From positions 1 to 32,722 of the forward strand of contig VYFT01000027.1 of the NCBI GenBank assembly GCA_009842245.1: a stretch of DNA of 32,722 nucleotides, given 5' to 3'. A program made the translations under genes and the position numbers. This DNA is from Gammaproteobacteria bacterium. Its GTDB lineage: Bacteria > Pseudomonadota > Gammaproteobacteria > Pseudomonadales > Azotimanducaceae. The notes under the pieces were generated by a model, which had not been told where the DNA came from, made no database searches, and saw only the letters and a list, made by a program, of their open reading frames with translations. Of this stretch, positions 1 to 7,942 are shown in pieces; position 1 is the first letter of the stretch, and each line of letters starts with the position of its first letter.

Positions 1-47
1 GTATACAGGAGATGTAGTCAACAAATCAAATTCGTTCAAATAAATCT

Positions 48-1853
48 ATGATAACTACAAGCGAAAACACAGCAACCGGTCTCAAACTCGTTCTTGGAAT
101 CGGGCTAACGTTCATCGCAGGACTGACTCTTGGGGTATTCGCGGTTATTGCGATCCAAAACCTAATTCCACAAAGTGAGCACACGTCTCAAGATGTTGTT
201 CAAAGAGGTGTCAGCGAATCCTCGACTACAAGAGCTGACAGTGGTGCTACAGCTGATTCGCGTGAAATTTGGCTAATTCAGGACATCTTAAATCAACCGA
301 GCGCATTTGATCAACAAAGAGCACTGTACGCTACCCTTTCGTCGGCAACGGCGAAAGATTTGAAAGACTTGTGGATTCAATCTCAATCAATTGAGAGAGA
401 GAGTCATCGTGAAACGGTACAACACGGAATTCTCAGCAAGCTTGCTACCATAAGCCCAGTTGAAGTACTCGAGTTCATTGACGAAGTATCAATTTTTCAA
501 ACGGACGCGTTGTTAACGAGTCTGTTCAGCGAGTGGTCGATCTCACATTTAGAAGACGCAATTGAAGCCGCCGCCAAGCTTGTGGGTACACAACGGAATG
601 TCGCTCTCGAAGCAATCCTTGAAACCCGCGATGACCTATCCGAAGAAAGACGTCGCGCGATCGCGGTACAACTCGACAAGGAAGAGACATATTTAAAGAG
701 GGTCAGTGACACGAAAGCAATAATGAGCCTCACGGAACCACTGCGTTCATGGGACACGTTAGTCACCGACGAAGTAGAAGACTATCTGCAGATAGAGTCT
801 CTCATAAAAGTCGCTGAGGCGTGGCGCGAACAGATTGGTTTTGAGGTGCTCTCCAACATCTACCGTACAGACATGGAGGACAACCAACTCAAACAACAAT
901 TAATTCGTACGATTGTCGAAGTGGATCTACCAGGAGCGTTGGACTATACCCGCGGGCTAACCGACGAGAGCGAAAAATTTAGTTTGTCGAGGACCATAGT
1001 TCGTGCATGGGCTCGATCGGATGCACTAGCCGCCCTTTTAGCAGTCTCAACATTTGAACCCACTTCTATTGCGTCCGAGTTAAAGGTTCAAATCGCTATG
1101 GTTTGGGGAAGTACGAAGCCTAATGAAGCGATAGAAAATATTGAAGCGTTGTCGGATCAGTATAGGCTTAATACGCTTGAGTCAGCATTTGCACAACTTG
1201 CATCTCAGGACCCTAAGAACGCTCTCGCTAGAGTGAGTTCTGTCGAGAATCTAGTAGCGAATACTTCGTCGATAATACTCAGTGTTGTACGCGCATGGTC
1301 TTATGACCAACCTAGAGACGCGACTGATTGGGTGTTAGAAAACTATGCGCGAGAAGACCCGCAACGTCTAAGGTTGTTGCGAAGTGTTTTACGGCAGTTG
1401 GCTCCCGTTGAGCCAGAAGCCGCGTTTGAAATTGCGTTAGAACACTCCACTGGGGGAAGATTGGGTGGATTTGAACTGGACGTGTTAGTTTGGATCACAT
1501 ATTCCGGAAATCTAGCACTAGCGAAAGAACTAATTCCACGAGTACACGAAGATTCCATATCTTTTGCCTACGTACACGTTGGAGGGGAAATGGTAAAGAA
1601 ATCTCAAGCGGATGACGCGTTGGAATTGGGAAGAGATTTGAACGAAACACAGCAGTCAGAATACCACTACGGACTTATGCGTATTTGGGCAAGAGAGAAT
1701 CCTAAGAACCTATACGAGAAGCTTGACAAATTACCTACAGACGATCTCAAGTCATTTGCTGCAGAGCAGCTGATAAGCAGCAACACTCGTCCCCCGTATT
1801 TAAGCGATGATCAGATCAATCATGCCCAAACATTTGTAAAGTCCGATGACTAG
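48..1853 (+). CDS. SOL1: membrane-anchored periplasmic alpha-solenoid protein (unnamed family)
   Basis: This 601-residue protein is the first of seven tandem paralogues. Residues about 13-37 form one hydrophobic helix with a GLTLG (GxxxG) motif, preceded by a short polar tail, so it is probably a signal anchor with the rest in the periplasm. Residues about 40-75 are a variable Ser/Thr/Asp-rich linker. Residues about 104-129 carry the family motif LKxxWxQSxxIERxSHR, and residues 193-209 carry RDDLS followed by RRxIAxQL. From about 130 to the end I count roughly a dozen helical-hairpin units of about 35 residues with the pattern W-x3-DP-x2-A (for example AWARSDALAAL and LASQDPKNAL), as in TPR/HEAT-like solenoids. 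The last unit is LSDDQINHAQTFV. There is no cysteine. The ATG has no well-placed Shine-Dalgarno sequence; AGGAG at 7-11 is too far away. The molecular function is unknown; a scaffold or binding role is inferred. Confidence 0.85.
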   Translation: MITTSENTATGLKLVLGIGLTFIAGLTLGVFAVIAIQNLIPQSEHTSQDVVQRGVSESSTTRADSGATADSREIWLIQDILNQPSAFDQQRALYATLSSATAKDLKDLWIQSQSIERESHRETVQHGILSKLATISPVEVLEFIDEVSIFQTDALLTSLFSEWSISHLEDAIEAAAKLVGTQRNVALEAILETRDDLSEERRRAIAVQLDKEETYLKRVSDTKAIMSLTEPLRSWDTLVTDEVEDYLQIESLIKVAEAWREQIGFEVLSNIYRTDMEDNQLKQQLIRTIVEVDLPGALDYTRGLTDESEKFSLSRTIVRAWARSDALAALLAVSTFEPTSIASELKVQIAMVWGSTKPNEAIENIEALSDQYRLNTLESAFAQLASQDPKNALARVSSVENLVANTSSIILSVVRAWSYDQPRDATDWVLENYAREDPQRLRLLRSVLRQLAPVEPEAAFEIALEHSTGGRLGGFELDVLVWITYSGNLALAKELIPRVHEDSISFAYVHVGGEMVKKSQADDALELGRDLNETQQSEYHYGLMRIWARENPKNLYEKLDKLPTDDLKSFAAEQLISSNTRPPYLSDDQINHAQTFVKSDD

Positions 1854-1970
1854 GGAAACGACAACCGACTTTGAAGAAATTATGAAATTTTCCCTGACAG
1901 CGATACCAAGATATGCGTTTCCACTTTCAGACGAAGTACCGTACATTAAGAAGCCAAACTGAGTTGCAAT

Positions 1971-3776
1971 ATGACAGACACTAGCAGTAAATCTAAAACA
2001 GGTCTAAAGCATATTGTTGTTTTTGGAGTTACTTTCACCGTAGGTGTGACTTTGGGAGCTCTCGGTGTTATTTCATTCCAAAACTTCGAATCTCAAAATG
2101 AGACCCCGACCGAAGGCGGTGCGCAGATTGAAGAGCGACCAATTTCGACTGAGATCTCTGACTTCGGTTCAAGTGCTAGGCCAAGGGACTCTGGACCAAT
2201 ACAAGAAGTCTTAAACCAACCAAGTATTTTTGATCAGCAAACAGCAATCTTCGATTCTCTTGCATCTGCAACTGAACAAGAGTTGAAGGAGTTGTGGATT
2301 CGATCTCAAGAAATAGAGAGGCAGAGTCATCGTAAGACCGTACAGCATGCCATACTCCGAAAGTTGGCGACGACAAATCCACATGACGCGCTTCAACTCC
2401 TCGACGGTGTTTCCATATTTGAGATGGATTCGATGGTGGGGAGTTTGTTTAGTGAGTGGTCGATCTCACAGTTAGACGAAGCAATCGAGGCCGCCAATAC
2501 TCTATCATGGGAACGCCGGAAAATTGCTGTTGAAGCTATTCTGAAAACCCGAGACGATCTGACAGAAAAAAGACGCCACGATATTGCCATACAACTCGAA
2601 GAAGAAGAAATATTTATTAAGTTGACTAGTGATTCGAAGGCGTTAGAAAACATCGAGGACCCCAAGAAGTCATGGGACACATTGCTTAATGACGAGGTAG
2701 AAGACTACCAGCAAAGAGAGTCTCTTGTAAAAGTAGCTGAGGTGTGGTGGAAACAAATTGGTTTTGAGGTACTCTCGAAGATTTACAGCGCGGACATTGA
2801 GGACTACCAGCTTAAGCATCAATTATTGCGTAAGGTTGCCGAAATCGATCTACCGCTCGCTTTGGACTACACGCGCGATCTAACAAACGAGAGAGAAAAA
2901 TCAAATCTGTCAAGGATCATTGTGCGTATCTGGGCTCGATTGGATGCACAAGCCGCCCTGTTAGCAATCTCAAGTTTTGAACCCGCTTCTTTGGCTTCAA
3001 TTCTCGAAGATGAAGTATCAAGGATTTGGGCGAGTACCAGACCGATCGAGGTGATTGAGAATATTGAAGTGATTCCGGAAGAACTTCGAATAGATACTTT
3101 AGAGTCAGCGTTTGCACGGATTGCGGCGCAGGATCCGTTGGATGCTCTTGCTAAAGTAAGTTTAGTCGAGAAGTTGATTGATAACACTTCTTCGATCATA
3201 GATTCGATCGTGCGCGAATGGTCTCATAAAGAACCTAGAGACGCGACTGAGTGGGTTTTAGAAAACTATACCCCAGAAGACCCCCAGCACCGTTTATTGT
3301 TATTACACGCGTTACCGCGCTTAGCTCGCGTAGAACCCAACAAAGCATTTGAACTTGCGATTGAACACACTACTGACGGGTTTTTAGTACGATTAGATAC
3401 TGAGGTCGTTGGAGAAATATTAGACTCAGGCAATTTAGAACTCGTTAAGGAACTAATTCCTCGAGTACCCGATGCTTCTAAGTTTCGAATTTACTTAACA
3501 GTCTCTCGAGTCATGATCAGACAGGGACAAACAGAAGAGTCGTTAGAACTCGGAAAGGACTTAGTCGGAGAGCAAAAGAGAGCCTACTATGAGGGACTCA
3601 TGCGTAATTGGTCTAGATCTGATCCCAAAGATCTTTACGAGTCCCTCGACGACTTACCGACAAGCGATCTGAAGTCTCTCGCGGCAGCGCAATTGATCAG
3701 TAGCAACAAATACACTCCCCAATTGACCGATGATCAGATCGAACACGCAAAAACTTACGTGACAACTGACGACTAG
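1971..3776 (+). CDS. SOL2: membrane-anchored periplasmic alpha-solenoid protein
   Basis: This 601-residue paralogue begins 117 bases after SOL1. By eye it is the closest relative of SOL1: same length, the same LNQPSxFDQQ segment after the linker, and the same ending in LTDDQIEHAK plus a short acidic tail. The membrane helix is at about residues 12-36 with GVTLG as its GxxxG. The WIRSQEIERQSHR and RDDLT motifs are present, followed by the W/DP repeat units (for example IWARLDAQAAL, IAAQDPLDAL, NWSRSDPKDLY). No cysteine is present. No convincing Shine-Dalgarno sequence precedes the ATG, and I see no terminator between SOL1 and SOL2, so read-through from SOL1 is possible. Function is unknown; the location is inferred to be the inner membrane with a periplasmic solenoid. 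Confidence 0.85.
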   Translation: MTDTSSKSKTGLKHIVVFGVTFTVGVTLGALGVISFQNFESQNETPTEGGAQIEERPISTEISDFGSSARPRDSGPIQEVLNQPSIFDQQTAIFDSLASATEQELKELWIRSQEIERQSHRKTVQHAILRKLATTNPHDALQLLDGVSIFEMDSMVGSLFSEWSISQLDEAIEAANTLSWERRKIAVEAILKTRDDLTEKRRHDIAIQLEEEEIFIKLTSDSKALENIEDPKKSWDTLLNDEVEDYQQRESLVKVAEVWWKQIGFEVLSKIYSADIEDYQLKHQLLRKVAEIDLPLALDYTRDLTNEREKSNLSRIIVRIWARLDAQAALLAISSFEPASLASILEDEVSRIWASTRPIEVIENIEVIPEELRIDTLESAFARIAAQDPLDALAKVSLVEKLIDNTSSIIDSIVREWSHKEPRDATEWVLENYTPEDPQHRLLLLHALPRLARVEPNKAFELAIEHTTDGFLVRLDTEVVGEILDSGNLELVKELIPRVPDASKFRIYLTVSRVMIRQGQTEESLELGKDLVGEQKRAYYEGLMRNWSRSDPKDLYESLDDLPTSDLKSLAAAQLISSNKYTPQLTDDQIEHAKTYVTTDD

Positions 3777-3827
3777 TAAGCTTAACAGAAATCGTAAGTC
3801 GTTTTTAGGAACCATGTAAACTCGTTA

Positions 3828-3833
3828 TATAAT
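3828..3833 (+). promoter_or_regulatory. Candidate -10 box upstream of SOL3
   Basis: TATAATC lies 26 bases before the ATG of SOL3, and the same heptamer lies at the corresponding place before SOL4 (6008). Around it, the two upstream regions otherwise agree only at the GGAGTAGC ribosome-binding stretch. The -35 side is poor (TTAGGA at 3805-3810, 17 bases away). It is a perfect consensus hexamer in a plausible place, but it is not proven to be a promoter. Confidence 0.35.
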
Positions 3834-3859
3834 CGAAAAGATTACTTTGGAGTAGCAAC

Positions 3860-5686
3860 ATGGCAAGGACTAGCGGGCAACCTTCGGTCGGTCCCAACAG
3901 CCGTCGTCTGATGGGGATTTCATTCACAGCAGGACTAACACTGGGAGTGCTGGCCGTTATCGCAATCCAGATCTTATGGCCTCAAACAGAGCTCTCATCA
4001 CAAGACAGTGCTCAAGACATAGGTCAACAGTACGATACTAACGAAAGTTCAACCACGGGTACGGTTGTAACCGAGAAATTTGAAGATGTCTTTAGACATC
4101 AGAGGATTTTTGATCAAAACAAAGCGCTTCACGATATGCTATCAGAAGCTTCAGAAACCGAGCTGAAAGATTGGTGGGGTCAATCCCAAAAAATTGAAAG
4201 AAAGAGTCAGCGCGAAATAGTGCAGGACGCTATACTTCGGAAACTAGTTGGGGTGAATCCCCAGGAAGCACTACGGTACGTTGATGGCGCATCAAAATTT
4301 AGGGTTGACACTCTACTGCACAGTGTATTTTCCGAATGGGCAGTCGCAAATTTAGACGAAGCTATCGAAGCTGCTACTACCCTATCAGGTTCGCGACGTG
4401 TTGCTGCTCTTCAAGCGATGCTTGAGTTTCGCGACGATCTGTCCGAAAACGAACTTCGTCAGATCGCTCAACAGCTCGAGGGGGAAGAAATCTTTTTCAA
4501 ATACGTCAGTGACACGAAAGCCTCGCAAAACATAGCAAACCCGCAAGAATCGTGGGAAATTTTGCTCGGTGACAACGTCGACGATTATCTGCAGACCGAG
4601 TCCCTCACGATCGTCGCTAAAGCCTGGCGCGAACAAATTGGGTTTGAAGTCCTTTCGAAAATCTACAACACGGAAACCGAGTACTTTCGAGCCAAGCTAG
4701 AATGGGTAAGTGCAGTGGCTCAGGCCGATATTGCTGGTGCTCTGGAGTACGCACGGGGAGTATCTGATGAGCAAGAAAAGCGGTATTTGTCGACCGTTGT
4801 TGCGCGTGAATGGGCTAGAACGGACGCGCTTGCTGCACTTACAGCTGTCTCGACTATAGAGCCATCCTCCTTAGCTTCAGAAATTGAAACTGCGGTCGCA
4901 TACGTTTGGGCAACAACCAATCCTCGCGAACTGATCACAAATATCGCCGTAATACCGGAAGAAGCAAGACTCTTGCCTTTAGAGTCTGCGTTTTCAAGAA
5001 TAGCGATGCAAGATCCAGCGGAAGCAATCGCACAACTGAGTTCAGTGGAAGACTACGTCGGAAATACTTCGACCATAGTTAGAAGAATTGTTATGCAATG
5101 GTCTTATCAAGAGCCTGCAGAAGCGGCGAACTGGGTTGTTAACAACTTTGAGGAAGACGATCCACAACGTCGAACATTGTTGCAGAACGTTTTACCACGT
5201 TTAGCTAATATAGATCCAAACCAAGCTTTTGAACTGGCGATTGCACAACCGGCACCCAGCTCAGGCTTCGGTCTAGAAATTTATGTGATTTATGAAGTAG
5301 CGGGCGACGGGGACATTGAACTTGCTCAGAAGTTTCTACCACGAGTGTCAGAAAATACCCAAACAATAGCCTACTCTGAAGTGGGATCCGCAATGGTACG
5401 GAATTTACAGATAAATGAGGCTATCGAACTTGGAAATGACTTAGAAGGACGCAATCAGACTATATACTACGGGCGAGTCTTCTCGGCGTGGGCGAGTGAT
5501 TCTCCCAAGAACCTATACGAGTCGCTTGAAAACTTTCCAACGAGTGAGCTCAAATCGACCGCGGCAAGGCAACTCATCACGCAGAACCAGTACGAACCCG
5601 TTTTGAACGATGAACAGATTGAGCGTGCAAGAACATTTTTGAACTCAGATGACGAGAATTTCTTAAAACGTATTGAAAGCAGATAA
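3860..5686 (+). CDS. SOL3: membrane-anchored periplasmic alpha-solenoid protein
   Basis: This 608-residue paralogue has the cleanest translation start of the array: GGAG at 3849-3852, a 7-base spacer, then ATG at 3860. The tail NSRR precedes a membrane helix (about residues 18-40) with GLTLG, supporting a cytoplasmic N-terminus by the positive-inside rule. The linker is followed by the KFEDVF/RIFDQN segment, WWGQSQKIERKSQR, RDDLS, and the repeat units (EWARTDALAAL, IAMQDPAEAI, QWSYQEPAEAA, LANIDPNQAF). The protein ends in LNDEQIERARTFL plus a short charged tail that SOL1 and SOL2 lack. It has no cysteine. A TATAAT box upstream suggests its own promoter. It begins 83 bases after SOL2. Function is unknown. 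Confidence 0.87.
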   Translation: MARTSGQPSVGPNSRRLMGISFTAGLTLGVLAVIAIQILWPQTELSSQDSAQDIGQQYDTNESSTTGTVVTEKFEDVFRHQRIFDQNKALHDMLSEASETELKDWWGQSQKIERKSQREIVQDAILRKLVGVNPQEALRYVDGASKFRVDTLLHSVFSEWAVANLDEAIEAATTLSGSRRVAALQAMLEFRDDLSENELRQIAQQLEGEEIFFKYVSDTKASQNIANPQESWEILLGDNVDDYLQTESLTIVAKAWREQIGFEVLSKIYNTETEYFRAKLEWVSAVAQADIAGALEYARGVSDEQEKRYLSTVVAREWARTDALAALTAVSTIEPSSLASEIETAVAYVWATTNPRELITNIAVIPEEARLLPLESAFSRIAMQDPAEAIAQLSSVEDYVGNTSTIVRRIVMQWSYQEPAEAANWVVNNFEEDDPQRRTLLQNVLPRLANIDPNQAFELAIAQPAPSSGFGLEIYVIYEVAGDGDIELAQKFLPRVSENTQTIAYSEVGSAMVRNLQINEAIELGNDLEGRNQTIYYGRVFSAWASDSPKNLYESLENFPTSELKSTAARQLITQNQYEPVLNDEQIERARTFLNSDDENFLKRIESR

Positions 5687-6049
5687 GTCCATACTACGGA
5701 ATTGATCCTCGTTTTTCGTTTGTCTAAAAACTAGTTCTGTGAGAACCTACACACTACCTGACTAACTTCAATCCCACCGGAACGTTCGGCTTCTAACTCG
5801 TCAGACTCCGAAAAATCGCTCAGATTCGTGGATGGAATAACACTAATACACGATTGCCTTCGTTACCGTAGTTGATGCTAAAGTTCGTTTATTCGCGATT
5901 GCAAGGCCATATTTCCCAATTAATCAGAGTAAAGTCCAAACACATGTAGTCTCAGGTCGATCTGTGTATCGGTTGACAACGGTCAATTAGGTGCAACATA
6001 CAGACCATATAATCAAAGAAGAATTTAAAGGAGTAGCCACTGAGCGACA
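5687..6049 (+). other. Non-coding gap SOL3-SOL4 with possible promoter
   Basis: This 363-base gap has no convincing ORF and is the longest spacer in the array. TTGACA, a perfect -35 hexamer, lies at 5973-5978, but the nearest good -10 (TATAAT, 6008-6013) is 29 bases away, so they do not pair as a classical sigma-70 promoter. A weak CATACA lies at 5997-6002. I see no strong terminator hairpin. Confidence 0.4.
6008..6013 (+). promoter_or_regulatory. Candidate -10 box upstream of SOL4
   Basis: TATAATC occurs here 16 bases before the GGAG of SOL4, matching the box at 3828 upstream of SOL3. The conserved placement relative to the ribosome binding site in two paralogues is the main support. No matched -35 is seen at 16-18 bases. 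Confidence 0.35.
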
Positions 6050-7876
6050 ATGAGCGCGCAACCTTCGACAAAGTTCAAACAAATTTCTTTAGTTGGAATC
6101 TCATTAGGGAGTGGGCTGGTATTGGGGATGCTGGCAGTTGTTGCGATCCAAAATTTCAATCCTCCAAATAATCGTACAGACTATGATTTCATACAAAGCG
6201 ATCTCCAACAAGACTCGATCAAAAACGGCGACTACGATTCATCCGATAATCCAGTTGTAGTTGAAAAATTTGAAGGAATTTTCAAACAACGTAGCACTGC
6301 CGAACAATACAAAGTACTATACAACACCCTCTCCCAGAGCAATGAACAAGAACTGAAGGAGTGGTGGAAGCAATCTAAAAATGTTGAAAGAGCGAGTCAT
6401 CGCAACATTGCACAGCACGTCATTCTTCACAATCTGACCGCGATAAATCCGCAACAAGCTCTACGGTACGTCGATGAAGTATCAATCTTTCAATCGAATG
6501 CACTTTTGACGACCGTTTTCAGCGAGTGGGCAGTTTCACATTTAGAGGATGCTGTAAAAGCTGCTGCCAGTCTTGTGGACTCGCGACGCATCGTCGCACT
6601 GCAAGCCATTCTTGAATCCCGCGACGACCTGTCCGCCAGTGAACTTCGTTCGATTGCGATGGAACTTGAGGGCGAAGAAATTCTCCTCAAGTTAACCAGT
6701 GATCAACTGGCGGCCCAAAGTATCGAGGAACCCGCGAAATCTTGGAACATTATGCTCGATGACGACGTAGACAACTCGCTCCAAAAAGAGTCGTTTGCGA
6801 AAATTGCCGAGGCGTGGCGTGAGAAGGATGGATTTGCAGTGCTTTCGCACATTTACACTGACCTTCCCAATATGAGATTTGAGCTAGTGCGCGCAATCGC
6901 CCGAGTTGATCTTGCTGGTGCTTTAGACTTCACTCGTACCATACTCGACGAAAACGAACAAAAGTACATAGCAATGGTCATTGTGAACGAATGGACGAGA
7001 ACAGATGCTCAAGCGGCATTGGCAGCTGCATTGACATATACGCCCGCCTCTATGGCGTCATATCTTGAAAATTCAGTCGCCTCAACATGGTCGTATACGA
7101 ACCCGAATGAATTGATCGAAAATATCGGATCGATTTCGGAGGAGTTACGATTAGGTAAGTTGGAGTCCGCGTTTTGGCAAATTGCCCGCAAAAATCCAAT
7201 GGAAGCAATTGCAAAAGTGAACTCTGTAGAAAGCTATGTTGGTAACACTTCTTCTATACTAGACACTATAGTATTTCAATGGTCTTACCAAGAACCCGCG
7301 GTTGCAGCTGAATGGGTTATCAAAAACTTTGCTAAAGATGACCCGCAGCGGCATGACCTGTTGGAGAACATAATGCCCCGCTGGGCACGACAGGATCCAG
7401 TACAAGCCTTCGAATTGGCGATAGCTCAACCCGCTCGTAGTGAGGGTATTGAGTTGGATTACTGGGTTATTGATGAAATAACCTCAGATGGTGATGTAGA
7501 ATTGGCTAAGAAGCTTTTACCTCGAGTAAAAGAAAAAACTAGACTACACGCTTATATCAAAGTCGGAGCAGCGATGATAGCCGAGTCGCAGACGGAAGAG
7601 GCTTTGGAACTTGGAAAAGACTTCGAAGACGATCAAAGACGTCAGTATTATCAACGAGTTTTGAACGACTTGGCTAGAAATAACCCTAAAAACCTGTTTG
7701 AGACTCTGGAAAGTCTTCCGTCAAGTAGTGTCCAGTCCCTTGCTGCAATACAGCTAGTGAGAGTTAATCGATATCAACCTCTGTTGACTGACGAGCAAAT
7801 TGAACGAGTCAGAGTTTATATAAACCCCGAAGACGAAGCTTCAGATGGAAGCTCAGGAATTCTCTTTGGAAACTAA
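6050..7876 (+). CDS. SOL4: membrane-anchored solenoid protein with displaced start codon
   Basis: This 608-residue paralogue has a membrane helix at about residues 13-35 (GLVLG as GxxxG) preceded by KFK. The usual motifs follow: KFEGIF, WWKQSKNVERASHR, RDDLS, then W/DP repeats (EWTRTDAQAAL, IARKNPMEAI, QWSYQEPAVAA, WARQDPVQAF), and LTDEQIERVRVYI near the end with an acidic/Gly/Ser tail. It has no cysteine. The start is odd. Aligned base for base with SOL3, GGAGTAGC at 6030-6037 is conserved, but the codon where SOL3 has ATG is TGA (6041-6043). The first ATG is three codons later at 6050, leaving 16 bases between GGAG and the start. Translation may therefore be weak. Function is unknown. Confidence 0.83.
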   Translation: MSAQPSTKFKQISLVGISLGSGLVLGMLAVVAIQNFNPPNNRTDYDFIQSDLQQDSIKNGDYDSSDNPVVVEKFEGIFKQRSTAEQYKVLYNTLSQSNEQELKEWWKQSKNVERASHRNIAQHVILHNLTAINPQQALRYVDEVSIFQSNALLTTVFSEWAVSHLEDAVKAAASLVDSRRIVALQAILESRDDLSASELRSIAMELEGEEILLKLTSDQLAAQSIEEPAKSWNIMLDDDVDNSLQKESFAKIAEAWREKDGFAVLSHIYTDLPNMRFELVRAIARVDLAGALDFTRTILDENEQKYIAMVIVNEWTRTDAQAALAAALTYTPASMASYLENSVASTWSYTNPNELIENIGSISEELRLGKLESAFWQIARKNPMEAIAKVNSVESYVGNTSSILDTIVFQWSYQEPAVAAEWVIKNFAKDDPQRHDLLENIMPRWARQDPVQAFELAIAQPARSEGIELDYWVIDEITSDGDVELAKKLLPRVKEKTRLHAYIKVGAAMIAESQTEEALELGKDFEDDQRRQYYQRVLNDLARNNPKNLFETLESLPSSSVQSLAAIQLVRVNRYQPLLTDEQIERVRVYINPEDEASDGSSGILFGN

Positions 7877-7942
7877 CAGAGAATTTACCATGTGTCTTCA
7901 GAAAAAATATTGTCGTCTGGTGACATAGATTCAACAGAAAAA

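Noticed and set aside
1-51. Open frame from base 1 to TGA at 49-51 overlapping the SOL1 start
   Set aside because: Only 16 codons with no similarity to any other end in the window; cannot be told from chance.
5973-6013. TTGACA plus TATAAT as a sigma-70 promoter of SOL4
   Set aside because: Spacing is 29 bases, far outside the 16-18 normally needed; only the -10 is kept as a candidate.
7892-7942. GTG at 7892 as the start of SOL5, adding 17 residues
   Set aside because: The added residues have no counterpart in the paralogues, while ATG 7943 aligns exactly with the SOL7 start.
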